DNA from: CAZVAO01 sp964625175
GTDB lineage: Bacteria; Bacillota; UBA994; PWPR01
Assembly (NCBI GenBank): GCA_964625175.1
Contig: CAZVAO010000064.1
Coordinates: 1 to 13,968, forward strand
Direction of reading: 5' to 3'
Length of the DNA stretch: 13,968 nt
Shown: positions 1 through 7,841 of the stretch, in pieces
Layout of the letters: each line of letters starts with the position of its first letter
Numbering within the stretch: position 1 is the stretch's first letter
Program-made: the position numbers and the translations under genes
Notes under the pieces: generated by a model
Databases searched by the model: none
What the model saw: only the letters and a program-made list of their open reading frames with translations
What the model was told of the DNA's origin: nothing

Positions 1-618
1 AAAGAAATTGTGAATGCTGAACATCTGATGCCTGAGGATCTTTTAGAGGGAGCCCGAACAATCATTGTTTATTTTATACCTTTCACTAAGGCATTGATTG
101 TGGAAAATCGACAGCATCCTTATATCGCACCATCATGGGCTTTGGCATATGTTGAGACGAACAATTTGATTGCAGACATCAATAATAAGTTACAGGAAGT
201 GTTGGCTGGCGAGCAGATTATATGCGCCACCTTGCCGGCGACGCACAATTTTGATCAAGAGATTTTAATGTCACACTGGTCGCACAGACATCTAGCTTAC
301 CTGGCTGGCTTAGGTACTTTTGGCCTCAACAACATGCTCATTACAGCAAAAGGTTGTGGGGGTCGCTATGGCAGTTTAGTGATTGACCGAGCACTGGAAA
401 CAATCACGCCACAAATAAGTGAGAGATGCCGCTATAAGTTAGACGGAAGTTGTGGCTATTGTATGCAGGTCTGTCCTGCAGGGGCGATTACACCACAGGG
501 ATTTGACCGCCACAAATGTTATGCGTACTTAATGAAAGCCGTAGATTACTTTCAAGATATTGACCCCTTATGTGATGTGTGTGGTAAATGCGATTGTGGA
601 CCCTGCGCCTATTTTTAA
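1..618 (+). CDS. QueG-like 4Fe-4S protein (5' end outside window)
   Basis: This is the C-terminal part of an iron-sulfur protein resembling the epoxyqueuosine reductase (QueG) family. The frame is open from base 1, and the GTG at 10 has no ribosome binding site, so the real start probably lies upstream of the window. The segment HRHLAYLAGLGTFGLNNML followed by GxxGGRYGSLV is typical of this family. Counting from the GTG, a ferredoxin-type cluster signature begins at Cys148 and Cys151 and continues with Cys155-Pro. A second Cys-rich tail runs through Cys188, 191, 194, 196 and 199, so two 4Fe-4S clusters are likely. I see no cobalamin-domain evidence in the visible part. Many proteins annotated as epoxyqueuosine reductase in anaerobes are short paralogs of unknown substrate, and this may be one of them. 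The stop is TAA. Confidence 0.75.
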   Translation, partial: KEIVNAEHLMPEDLLEGARTIIVYFIPFTKALIVENRQHPYIAPSWALAYVETNNLIADINNKLQEVLAGEQIICATLPATHNFDQEILMSHWSHRHLAYLAGLGTFGLNNMLITAKGCGGRYGSLVIDRALETITPQISERCRYKLDGSCGYCMQVCPAGAITPQGFDRHKCYAYLMKAVDYFQDIDPLCDVCGKCDCGPCAYF

Positions 619-707
619 CAAGCCAAAACAGACTTTGCTATCAGAAAGACAACGCAGACAGAGTAAGCCCACAAATCTCGGAGTTACAGGTTTTTTCTCT
701 CTTTTTC

Positions 708-737
708 TTACCCAAACTGAATAAAATATGTTATAGT
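708..737 (+). promoter_or_regulatory. possible promoter of the epimerase-M20 cluster
   Basis: A TTACCC box (708-713) and a TATAGT box (732-737) are separated by 18 bp and lie about 30 bp upstream of the epimerase ATG. The -10 box is good and the -35 box is weak. This is the only reasonable sigma-A-like promoter seen ahead of the cluster. Confidence 0.35.
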
Positions 738-767
738 CACATTGTACGAATTGGGAAAGGTGATTAT

Positions 768-1751
768 ATGAAAATTTTGGTTATTGGCGGCACTCGTTTT
801 ATTGGAAAACATGTGATTCCGTGTTTGTTAGCGCATGGGCATGACGTCACACTTTTTAATCGTGGACGCACACCGAATCCATTTGCCGATCAAATGGCTA
901 CTATCATAGGAGATCGTAAAATTCCAGGTGATTTGGCGGCAAAAACAGCTGGACAGCATTTCGATGCAGTTGTTGATATGATTGCGTATGACCGTAAAGA
1001 CACTGAAGATGCCGTTAGGGCATTCAATGGACGCACAAAGCACTACTTAATGGTGAGCACCCGATCGGTTTATCGTAAACCAGTTGCAGCTCCAATTCAC
1101 GAGAGTGATCTCATTGAGGATAACCCAGAAGTTAAATATGGCTATAATAAGGCTCAGGCTGAAAACGATTTATTGCAAGCTTATGCAGCGGATCAATTTC
1201 CCGCGACAATCCTCCGTTTACCAGCGGTCTACGGTGAATACGATTACCAAGCACGTGAGTGGTATTTTATCAAACGTTTACTTGATGGTCGGCAGCAAAT
1301 GTTGCTCCCCGATTACGGATTCGGAATTAATCATCGCGAATATGCGGGCAATATCGCAGAGCAAATTGCATTTTTATTGGCAAAAGGTGAAGTGACCTAT
1401 GGCCAAGTTTACAATAGTGGCCACAAGCACTTTAGTTATTATCGCGATTTAGTGCAAAAAGCTGCCGATTTTATCGGTCAGCCGGTCACATTTTTTGGCT
1501 TAGCCAATGCGGATATGCCTTGGGGCGTGCCACTCGCTAATGAAGGTGCGCGAATTGTTACCACAGGTAAGTTAGAGGCTCTAGGATGGCATGAACCATA
1601 TAGTGTGGAGGTCGCACTCCAGAATATCATTACTTATTTTAAGGAAAATCCAATTGATCAGTGGATTATGTCAGAACGACAAGGCAAAGACCTTTTTGAC
1701 TATCAATTGGAAGATGAACTCATCAGAACCAAAGCTGTTCCATTGAAATAA
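768..1751 (+). CDS. NAD(P)-dependent epimerase/dehydratase (extended SDR)
   Basis: A 327-residue extended short-chain dehydrogenase/reductase. The N-terminus MKILVIGGTRFIGKHV is a beta-strand followed by the glycine-rich dinucleotide-binding turn. The catalytic pair is seen as YGYNK, with Tyr124 and Lys128, and the preceding STRSVYR segment supplies the usual catalytic serine region. The family acts on nucleotide sugars or related small molecules in the cytoplasm; the substrate here is unknown. The GGTRFIG form of the turn is common in a branch that includes CSP41-like and mRNA-binding-like SDRs. The start at 768 is chosen because GGGAAAGG lies 7 bases upstream and the protein begins exactly at the Rossmann strand; a further 60 codons upstream are open but not protein-like. 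It is followed after 27 bases by the first M20 peptidase gene and is probably cotranscribed with it. Confidence 0.85.
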   Translation: MKILVIGGTRFIGKHVIPCLLAHGHDVTLFNRGRTPNPFADQMATIIGDRKIPGDLAAKTAGQHFDAVVDMIAYDRKDTEDAVRAFNGRTKHYLMVSTRSVYRKPVAAPIHESDLIEDNPEVKYGYNKAQAENDLLQAYAADQFPATILRLPAVYGEYDYQAREWYFIKRLLDGRQQMLLPDYGFGINHREYAGNIAEQIAFLLAKGEVTYGQVYNSGHKHFSYYRDLVQKAADFIGQPVTFFGLANADMPWGVPLANEGARIVTTGKLEALGWHEPYSVEVALQNIITYFKENPIDQWIMSERQGKDLFDYQLEDELIRTKAVPLK

Positions 1752-1778
1752 AGATCCCATAATAGGAGGAGTGAAATC

Positions 1779-2915
1779 ATGGCTTTAGGATTAACGAATA
1801 AGGTATTGGCAGACGTTCGCAAGTATGCCCAGAGCATGCATGAAGATATGATTAAAGAGGTTATCGCAATCTGTGAAATCCCCGCTCCGAGTTATCATGA
1901 AGAAAAGCGTGCTGCCTACATTATGAAGCGGTTTCAAGATTATGGCCTTGAGGCCTACATCGACGAAGTCAATAATGTGATTGCCTATGCACCAGCAAAT
2001 GTGGAAGGCAAACCCGCTTTGATGTTCGCAGGACATATTGATACGGTATTTCCAGCCGGGATCGACGTAACGGTTACGCGCAAGGGAAACAAACTCTACG
2101 CACCAGGAATCCGCGATAATTCGGCGGGAGCTACGGGCGTTGTGATGTTGGCCCGCGCTTTACAAGACTTAGACATTGAGCACGGAGACCTTTATTTGGT
2201 CGGCACAGCCTGCGAAGAAGGCTTAGGTGATTTGCGCGGTATGAAAGCCGCCTACCAAGTCTTAAAGGATAAAATTGATTATGTAATCGGTGTCGACGGT
2301 GGCTTAGGTGGAATGATTCACGCCGGAATCGGCAGCCGCCGGCTTAAAGTAACGGTTACAACTGGAGGCGGTCATTCCTGGGGGGCTTTTGGTGTTCCCA
2401 GTGCGATCCACGTTTTAGGTAAGATGATTGGTCAAATTGCCGATATAAAAGTACCCAAAGATCCCAAAACGTCTTTCAATGTAGGTGTCATTGAAGGGGG
2501 TACGTCAATCAATACGATAGCTGCTTCAGCCAGCATGTTGATTGATATGCGATCGGTTCAGCTAGGACCCCTACAGCGAGTAGAAAAAGAAGTGCGTCAA
2601 ATCATTGAACACACTGCTGCAGCCCAAGATGTTGCAGTTGCAATAGAGGTTGTCGGCGATCGGCCAGTCGGGTATTTAAACGCTGACCATCCGCTTGTCA
2701 AGACAGCTTCCGATGTGTTAGGTTATTTAGGGCTCCCTAAACGATCAGGAGCTAGCAGTACTGACTGTAACGTGCCACTGAGTGATGGCAAACCAGCTGT
2801 TTGCGTTGGGGTTACCACTGGCAAATATGGGCACCGCGTGGATGAAATCATGGACATTGATCCACTTCCACTTGGTTTAGAGCAGTTAATATTGCTACTA
2901 ATGTTACTCAAGTGA
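1779..2915 (+). CDS. M20 family metallopeptidase (first copy)
   Basis: A 378-residue cytoplasmic zinc hydrolase of the M20 clan (peptidase T, PepT2-like and acetylornithine deacetylase relatives), expected to cleave or deacylate peptides or N-acyl amino acids. The di-zinc ligands are visible in order: His86 (GHIDTV, with Asp88), Asp113 (APGIRDN), catalytic Glu146 and ligand Glu147 (CEEG), Asp173 (VDGG) and His352 (GHRVDE). The segment around GGGHSWGAFGVPSA is the usual dimerisation or lid-domain motif. AGGAGGAG at 1764-1771 fixes the start. The C-terminus is leucine-rich (EQLILLLMLLK) and ends in TGA. The protein is very similar to the M20 gene at 3500 across its full length, roughly two-thirds or more identical by eye and in the same residue register, so this is a tandem duplication. 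I cannot tell the substrate. No signal peptide or membrane segment is seen. Confidence 0.88.
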   Translation: MALGLTNKVLADVRKYAQSMHEDMIKEVIAICEIPAPSYHEEKRAAYIMKRFQDYGLEAYIDEVNNVIAYAPANVEGKPALMFAGHIDTVFPAGIDVTVTRKGNKLYAPGIRDNSAGATGVVMLARALQDLDIEHGDLYLVGTACEEGLGDLRGMKAAYQVLKDKIDYVIGVDGGLGGMIHAGIGSRRLKVTVTTGGGHSWGAFGVPSAIHVLGKMIGQIADIKVPKDPKTSFNVGVIEGGTSINTIAASASMLIDMRSVQLGPLQRVEKEVRQIIEHTAAAQDVAVAIEVVGDRPVGYLNADHPLVKTASDVLGYLGLPKRSGASSTDCNVPLSDGKPAVCVGVTTGKYGHRVDEIMDIDPLPLGLEQLILLLMLLK

Positions 2916-2945
2916 AACTATATTTTTGAGAAGGAGAATAGTGTA

Positions 2946-3377
2946 ATGGATGTGAAAGAAAGAGGATGTAAGTATTACAATGAGCAGGGACTAACCTGTT
3001 CAGAGGCAACTTGGATGTGTTTGAACGAGCAGGATTTGAGCAAAGAAGAGCTTGATTTTGGTATGAAAATTGCGGGTTCTTTTAGTGGTGGAATGGCTTG
3101 TGGTGCAACATGTGGCGTTGTTGCAGGGGTTGTAATGACATTTGGTCGTTGGTTTGGGCGCAGTTTTGGAGAAGAGCGCACCTCTGAACTGGGTGACTAC
3201 ACAAAAGCATTCTGCAAATGGTTTAATGAACATTATAGTTCAATGGATTGTTGTGATCTCAAACTGCAAAACTCCAAAGAAGCAAAGGCTTTCTGTACGG
3301 AAATGCTATGTGCTTCAGTTGCCTATGCTGAAAAACTTTTAGACGAGGGTCTAGAAGGCGAAGAGTGTCAACTCTGA
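2946..3377 (+). CDS. C_GCAxxG_C_C family putative redox protein
   Basis: A 143-residue cysteine-rich protein of the C_GCAxxG_C_C family, a group of small anaerobe proteins thought to be redox-active or cofactor-binding but with no firm function. Visible conserved features are Cys8, Cys18 in TCSEA, the glycine-rich core GGMACGATCGVVAG (Cys52, Cys56), and the later Cys90, Cys102-Cys103, Cys117 and Cys122. The glycine- and alanine-rich core may form a buried helix, and I see no signal peptide. The start is fixed by AAGGAG at 2931-2936, 9 bases upstream. It sits between two nearly duplicate M20 peptidase genes, 30 bases after the first and 122 before the second, which suggests cotranscription at least with the upstream copy. 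Some members of such cysteine-rich families carry selenocysteine, but all positions here are encoded by ordinary cysteine codons. The stop is TGA. Confidence 0.8.
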   Translation: MDVKERGCKYYNEQGLTCSEATWMCLNEQDLSKEELDFGMKIAGSFSGGMACGATCGVVAGVVMTFGRWFGRSFGEERTSELGDYTKAFCKWFNEHYSSMDCCDLKLQNSKEAKAFCTEMLCASVAYAEKLLDEGLEGEECQL

Positions 3378-3387
3378 GGCTAGTTTT

Positions 3388-3406
3388 TAGTCCGCGTTGC
3401 GGATTA
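3388..3406 (+). other. small GC-rich hairpin after the Cys-rich gene
   Basis: TCCGC (3391-3395) and GCGGA (3399-3403) close a GTT loop, and the stem extends by three more pairs including one G-U. It is followed by TATATTATT rather than a clean T-run, so it is at best a weak terminator or an mRNA-end hairpin. Confidence 0.3.
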
Positions 3407-3448
3407 TATTATTAGAAACGAGTTTGAAATACTGCTAAACGGCACATT

Positions 3449-3470
3449 ATGGGAGGGGGAACCCTCCCAT
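3449..3470 (+). promoter_or_regulatory. perfect 9-bp hairpin in the leader of the second M20 gene
   Basis: ATGGGAGGG (3449-3457) and CCCTCCCAT (3462-3470) form a perfect 9-bp stem around a GGAA tetraloop. No T-run follows; AAAGGA and the ATG at 3500 come within 30 bases. It could stabilise a processed mRNA 5' end, attenuate read-through from the upstream genes, or bind a regulator. The upper arm itself contains GGGAGGGGG, which resembles a ribosome binding site but has no useful start codon behind it. Confidence 0.45.
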
Positions 3471-3499
3471 CTTATAATAAAAATAAAGGAGTCAATGAG

Positions 3500-4720
3500 A
3501 TGAGTTTAGAGCTAAGCAAAGACTATTTAGAAGGTGTGAAGAAGTTTGCTCAATCGCTGCATGAAGACATGATTCAAGAAGTCATCACAATCTGCGAAAT
3601 CCCATCACCCAGCTATGCTGAGGGTCAGGTGGCTGCTTATGTCAATAAGCGCATGCAAGATTATGGTATGGAGTCGTATATTGATGAAGTGAACAATGTC
3701 ATTGCGTTTTCTCCTGCCAATGCAAGTGGAAAGCCAAGTTTAATGTTTGCTGCCCACACTGATACCGTGTTCCCAATCGATACGGATGTTAAAGTTAAAC
3801 GAGATGGCATGATCATGCGTGCGCCGGGTGTCGGGGATAACTCTACAGGGGTGACGGGGATTATTATGCTAGCACGTGCTCTACAGGAATTAGAAATCGA
3901 GCATGGGGATATTTACCTTGTTGGCACGGTTTGTGAAGAAGGTTTAGGGGATTTGAGAGGTATGAAAACGGCCTATCAAACGCTCAAAGATAAAGTAGAT
4001 TATGTTGTTGCAGTAGATGGTGGACTTGGTGGAATGACAATTGCTGGAATCGGTAGTCGCCGTTTGAAGGTAACTGTAACGACGGGTGGTGGACATTCAT
4101 GGGGTGCTTTTGGCGTTCCATCGGCTGTTCATGCGCTCGGTAAAATGATTGCTGGCATTGCTGATATTAAAGTGCCAACTAGTCCTAAGACATCATTCAA
4201 TGTTGGTGTGATTGAGGGTGGAACATCCATCAACACAATCGCCGCATCAGCTAGTATGCTCATCGATATGCGTTCAGTAGCACGTGATCCTTTAATGAAA
4301 GTTGAAGGCGAATTGCGCGACATTATTGAGGCAGCCGCCAAGCAGCAAAAAGTTGAGTATGAAATTGAAGTGGTTGGCGATCGTCCGGTGGGAAGCATTC
4401 CTGCTGACCATCATGTCGCTGTTACGGCTAAAGCTGTTTTAGATCACATTGGGGTTAATGCTGTGAGCCGAGCTGGCAGTACAGACTGTAATGTACCTTT
4501 GAGTGACGGTAAACCTTGTGTATGTGTGGGGATGTCTTACGGTAAAGATGCCCATCGCACGGATGAATCCATGGATGCCACACCGTTACCACAGGGACTG
4601 GAGCAGCTNNNNNNNNNNNNNNNNNNNNNNNNNNNNNNNNNNNNNNNNNNNNNNNNNNNNNNNNNNNNNNNNNNNNNNNNNNNNNNNNNNNNNNNNNNNN
4701 NNNNNNNNCTACAAATGTAA
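3500..4720 (+). CDS. M20 family metallopeptidase (second copy, interrupted by gap)
   Basis: Second copy of the M20 zinc hydrolase. Of it, 369 complete codons are visible before the N run at 4609. It aligns without indels to the gene at 1779, and the metal ligands fall at the same residue numbers: His86 (AHTDTV), Asp113 (APGVGDN), Glu146-Glu147, Asp173 and His352 (AHRTDE). The start at 3500 is chosen because AAAGGAG lies just upstream and MSLELSK matches the length of the paralog; the open frame further upstream from 3449 runs through a hairpin. The visible part ends at EQ plus CT, exactly where the paralog has EQL, so only about ten residues are missing. After the gap, CTA CAA ATG TAA (4709-4720) would give a plausible end L-Q-M-stop. 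The end coordinate rests on that guess and on an arbitrary gap length. Divergence from the first copy is spread along the whole protein, so this is not an assembly duplicate. Confidence 0.82.
   Translation: MSLELSKDYLEGVKKFAQSLHEDMIQEVITICEIPSPSYAEGQVAAYVNKRMQDYGMESYIDEVNNVIAFSPANASGKPSLMFAAHTDTVFPIDTDVKVKRDGMIMRAPGVGDNSTGVTGIIMLARALQELEIEHGDIYLVGTVCEEGLGDLRGMKTAYQTLKDKVDYVVAVDGGLGGMTIAGIGSRRLKVTVTTGGGHSWGAFGVPSAVHALGKMIAGIADIKVPTSPKTSFNVGVIEGGTSINTIAASASMLIDMRSVARDPLMKVEGELRDIIEAAAKQQKVEYEIEVVGDRPVGSIPADHHVAVTAKAVLDHIGVNAVSRAGSTDCNVPLSDGKPCVCVGMSYGKDAHRTDESMDATPLPQGLEQXXXXXXXXXXXXXXXXXXXXXXXXXXXXXXXXXXLQM
4609..4708. other. assembly gap (100 N)
   Basis: Exactly 100 N, a conventional placeholder for a gap of unknown length. 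It cuts the last few codons of the second M20 gene. Confidence 0.99.
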
Positions 4721-4929
4721 AAAGTCAGTGAAAATCAAAGCATTCAATTGCATTATTATTCAGTTTCCCGTATTATTAGTTAAATAGTCTTATCAATTGT
4801 TAGAAATAGCTACTGTTTAATAAGTGAATATCAGTTGAATGCGTTCTCGGTCAAAGAGAAGTAAAGATGAATACTTGTTAGCAATTTACATATCGAATAA
4901 TCAAAAGAAGATCATTAAGGAGATTTATT
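4721..4929. other. AT-rich intergenic leader before degV
   Basis: About 210 bases without a credible gene. It is strongly AT-rich and probably contains the degV promoter, but I cannot choose one pair of boxes with confidence. No hairpin with a T-run is seen. Confidence 0.5.
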
Positions 4930-5778
4930 ATGACCAAAGAGAGAATTGCCATTGTCGCTGATAGTTGTGGAGACATTCCCGCAGAAGTCGTTCAGGAACT
5001 CGGTATCACGATTGTACCTCTCCAAGTAATATTTGGCGATAAGCACTACCGCGATGGGGTTGATTTAGGTTCAGAAGAGTTTTATCACATGCTCATGGCG
5101 GCCAAAGATTTACCGACGACGACACAGCCGTCACCAGAGGTGTTTATTGGGGTATATGAAGAATTGCTTAAGTCCTATGATAAAATTATCTCGATTCATA
5201 TTTCGCATAAATTGAGTGGAACCTTGCAGTCGGCTAATATTGCCGCCCAAGAATTTGATGGTCGCGTCATTACGTGGGATACCTTAGGAATCACAGGCGG
5301 CGCGGGTATGCAGACCTGTGCAGCAGCTGAAGCCGTTAATGATGGTGCTACCGTCGAAGAAGTGATGGAGTTACTATTAAATATTCGCGATAACACCGAG
5401 ATGCTATTTTCTTTGGATACCTTGGAGTATTTGCGCAAAGGGGGTCGCATCGGGGCGGCAGAATCGCTATTGGGCTCTGTATTAAAAATTAAGCCGATTA
5501 TTATTGTCATAGAGGGCTATTATCATGCATATGGCAAGGCTCGCAGTAGTAAAAAAGCAATTAAAACCATGCTAGACTACTTTATTAAACTGCACAGGGA
5601 GCGTCCAGTAAAACGATTTGTTGTTGGCCAGTTTGTCGCCGAAGAAATGGCAAATTATGCTCAGGAAGTACTTGAAAAAGAATTCGGTATTAAGGCCAGT
5701 ATTAATTTTGTGTTAGGACCGGTTATTGCAACCCATGTTGGGCCGGGGGCCTATGGCATCGCCGTCTCCCACTATTAG
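4930..5778 (+). CDS. DegV family fatty-acid-binding protein
   Basis: A 282-residue DegV/FakB-type protein, the usual family length. Members bind a single fatty acid; FakB proteins present it to the kinase FakA for phosphorylation and phospholipid synthesis, while many paralogs have no proven partner. Family motifs are present in order: the N-terminal VADSCGDIP, the TTQPSP segment near residue 62, HKLSGTLQSAN with Ser96-Gly97-Thr98 contacting the carboxylate, DTLEYLRKGGRIG, the KPII strand, and THVGPGAYGIA with His269. AAGGAG at 4917-4922 sets the start. No FakA gene lies in the window, so a role in fatty-acid activation is inferred from the family only. The gene stands alone on its contig and is followed at once by a 127-bp palindrome. 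Confidence 0.92.
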   Translation: MTKERIAIVADSCGDIPAEVVQELGITIVPLQVIFGDKHYRDGVDLGSEEFYHMLMAAKDLPTTTQPSPEVFIGVYEELLKSYDKIISIHISHKLSGTLQSANIAAQEFDGRVITWDTLGITGGAGMQTCAAAEAVNDGATVEEVMELLLNIRDNTEMLFSLDTLEYLRKGGRIGAAESLLGSVLKIKPIIIVIEGYYHAYGKARSSKKAIKTMLDYFIKLHRERPVKRFVVGQFVAEEMANYAQEVLEKEFGIKASINFVLGPVIATHVGPGAYGIAVSHY

Positions 5779-5905
5779 GTAGAATTCCATAAATGGACGA
5801 TCTCTTTGTTGCTTCACTTATTTTTAATAGTCAGCATACTAGATGTATAGCTTCATATGAAAAATAAGTTCGCGCCGTGATATCGTCACATTTCTGAAAT
5901 TCTAC
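5779..5905. repeat. 127-bp imperfect palindrome (MITE-like or long hairpin)
   Basis: The sequence begins one base after the degV stop codon and folds back on itself over its whole length. The outer arms GTAGAATT (5779-5786) and AATTCTAC (5898-5905) continue as AAATG-GACGAT (5791-5801) against ATCGTC-A-CATTT (5882-5893), giving terminal inverted repeats of about 24 bases with only two mismatches and one bulge. A central perfect 10-bp stem ACTTATTTTT (5816-5825) / AAAAATAAGT (5860-5869) follows, then ATAC/GTAT around TAGAT. There is no open reading frame and no T-run, so it is not a normal terminator. No clear target-site duplication is seen. Confidence 0.55.
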
Positions 5906-5942
5906 AATATAAGGCTAATTATAAAACAGCTTTGACCTCCCC

Positions 5943-6042
5943 NNNNNNNNNNNNNNNNNNNNNNNNNNNNNNNNNNNNNNNNNNNNNNNNNNNNNNNNNN
6001 NNNNNNNNNNNNNNNNNNNNNNNNNNNNNNNNNNNNNNNNNN
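5943..6042. other. assembly gap (100 N)
   Basis: Exactly 100 N, a placeholder for an unsized gap between the degV contig and the argS contig. The argS stop codon is only five bases from its edge, so any argS terminator is lost here. Confidence 0.99.
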
Positions 6043-6047
6043 TTCAT

Positions 6048-7742
6048 TTACATTCTTTCAGGTGCAGGCATATTCAGAAGATTCAAACCAAGTTTGAGAA
6101 CGGTGTTACTGGCTTTACAAAGCAGTAAGCGGGCCTTTTGCACCTCAGCATCATCGCTAATAATTTGATGGTTATGATAGAAACGGTTGAAGTTGCGCGC
6201 TACTTGCATGGTCTGACGTGCGAGTACAGAGGGTTCGTATTCATCAGCAGCTCTCTCTACAGCATCTGGGAAATCATACAAGGATTTGATTAAGGCGATT
6301 GTCTCTGGCTCATTAAGCAGGGTAAAGTCAACGTTTGACTCAATCGCAACGGGAGCCTTCTCTAATACTCTGCAGGATCGTGCATAAGTGTATTGCACGT
6401 AGGGGCCTGTTTCGCCATCAAAATTGAGGACGATGTCCCAATCGAAGACGACATCGTTGATGCGGTTATTATAAAGATCGTTGAAAATCAAGGCACCTAT
6501 GGCAATTTGGTCAGCTATAACCTCTTTATCGGCTAAATTAGGATTGCGTTCTGCAATAATCTGTGTGGTACGGGCCAGCGCCTCTTCTAGCATATCTTCC
6601 AGCAAGATGACGTTACCTTTGCGTGAGGACATTTTGCCACTCAAAAGGCGTACACGCCCAAACGGAATATGGATGAGGTCTCGTGCCCAATCATAACCCA
6701 TCAGCTCAATGACTTTGAAACATTGCTTAAAGTGAAGGCTCTGTGAGTAATCTACCACATACAGGGACTTGCTGAAATCATAGGTTTTTTTGCGATATAA
6801 GGCGGTTGCAATGTCACGCGAGGTGTAAATGGTTGTGCCATCTGCTTTTACAATCAGGCAGGGAGGCATATCTTCGCCAAGGTCGACGACTAGGGCATCG
6901 TCGCTTTCTAATAACAGGTTCTTTGCTTTCAGCTCTTCAACAACTGCGGGAATCTGATCAAGGTAGAAGGATTCGCCTGTAAAATGATCAAATTTGATAT
7001 TTAGACGTTTATAAAGTCGACTGAAGTCTTTCAGGCTGACTTCGCTGATCCAACGCCAGATTCGCAAGGCCTCACTATCGCCTTCCTCAAGTCGCCTGAA
7101 CCAATCACGTGCTTGAGCATCGAGGTCTGGATTGCTTTCGGCTTCTGTATGGAATCGTACGTAGAGTTTTACCAATTCGCTAACAGGATTGGCATTGATG
7201 ACTTCATCATCCCCCCAGAGAAGATAGGCCAGTATTTGTTTGCCAAATTGTGTGCCCCAATCCCCTAAATGATTGATTCCAACACATTGGTAGCCGAGAT
7301 GACTGTAAATATTGTAGAGGACCTGACCGATAATCGTAGTGCGCAGGTGTCCCACATGAAAAGGCTTGGCAATGTTGGGTGAAGAGTAATCGATCGTAAT
7401 TGTTTTGCCATTCGCTGCATGGCTTCCGTAACCCAAGCCCAAATCAGAAATTGTAGACAGAACATCTTGAGCTAATAGAGTCGGGTTACTATAAAAGTTC
7501 ACGTACGGACCCTGGGCATTGATTGTCGAAAAATGAGGGTCCTCGCCGATATTAGTCACTAATTCGGCAGCTATTTGAACGGGTGATTGTCGTTTAATCT
7601 TTGCCAATTTGAAGCAGGGGAGTGCATAATCGCCCAATTCAGGTTGGGGGGGCACCTCTATTAAATCGCGGATCGCCGTTAACTCAAGCTCCGGAATTTG
7701 CTTTGCAATGATTGCTGCAATAATATTATGATAATTCAGCAT
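6048..7742 (-). CDS. argS: arginyl-tRNA synthetase
   Basis: A 564-residue class I aminoacyl-tRNA synthetase that charges tRNA-Arg with arginine in the cytoplasm. The N-terminal Add1-type domain shows LGDYALPCFKLAK near residues 36-48. The catalytic HIGH motif appears as HVGH (129-132) in SPNIAKPFHVGHLRTT, and the KMSK-like loop as GKMSSRKGN. The C-terminal anticodon-binding domain ends in MPAPERM, the usual ArgS ending. The start is placed at 7742 because AGGAAAGGAG lies just upstream; a longer reading to 7808 adds 22 residues that run through the ribosome binding site. The protein is complete and of normal length. It is transcribed divergently from the TPR gene, and no T-box leader is seen in the short 5' region. 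Confidence 0.97.
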   Translation of the reverse strand: MLNYHNIIAAIIAKQIPELELTAIRDLIEVPPQPELGDYALPCFKLAKIKRQSPVQIAAELVTNIGEDPHFSTINAQGPYVNFYSNPTLLAQDVLSTISDLGLGYGSHAANGKTITIDYSSPNIAKPFHVGHLRTTIIGQVLYNIYSHLGYQCVGINHLGDWGTQFGKQILAYLLWGDDEVINANPVSELVKLYVRFHTEAESNPDLDAQARDWFRRLEEGDSEALRIWRWISEVSLKDFSRLYKRLNIKFDHFTGESFYLDQIPAVVEELKAKNLLLESDDALVVDLGEDMPPCLIVKADGTTIYTSRDIATALYRKKTYDFSKSLYVVDYSQSLHFKQCFKVIELMGYDWARDLIHIPFGRVRLLSGKMSSRKGNVILLEDMLEEALARTTQIIAERNPNLADKEVIADQIAIGALIFNDLYNNRINDVVFDWDIVLNFDGETGPYVQYTYARSCRVLEKAPVAIESNVDFTLLNEPETIALIKSLYDFPDAVERAADEYEPSVLARQTMQVARNFNRFYHNHQIISDDAEVQKARLLLCKASNTVLKLGLNLLNMPAPERM

Positions 7743-7812
7743 GAGAAATCTCCTTTCCTGGTGAGTGGGCTTTCGGGAAAATATAACATGAATAGGGGAA
7801 AAAAGCAAGGTA

Positions 7813-7841
7813 AGTATAGGGCAGAGGGTTCATTGCCGCAA
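7813..7841 (-). promoter_or_regulatory. argS promoter
   Basis: On the minus strand, TTGCGG (7836-7841) and TATACT (7813-7818) are separated by exactly 17 bp, about 70 bases upstream of the argS start. This is a good sigma-A-type promoter. The resulting leader is too short for a T-box riboswitch. Confidence 0.65.

Noticed and set aside
588..767. 60-residue N-terminal extension of the epimerase
   Set aside because: It overlaps the previous gene, contains the promoter region and lacks a ribosome binding site; the Rossmann fold begins at 768.
2913..2978. Read-through of the TGA ending the first M20 gene into the C_GCAxxG_C_C gene, which is in the same frame
   Set aside because: The second gene has its own strong ribosome binding site and start, the intervening ten codons are not protein-like, the TGA does not replace a conserved Cys, and I saw no SECIS-like hairpin at the right distance.
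1779..4720. Labelling the M20 enzymes as YgeY-type selenium-linked hydrolases to match the Sec-CopZ
   Set aside because: The visible motifs only support M20 in general; I cannot separate YgeY from PepT2-like enzymes by eye and the link would be circular.
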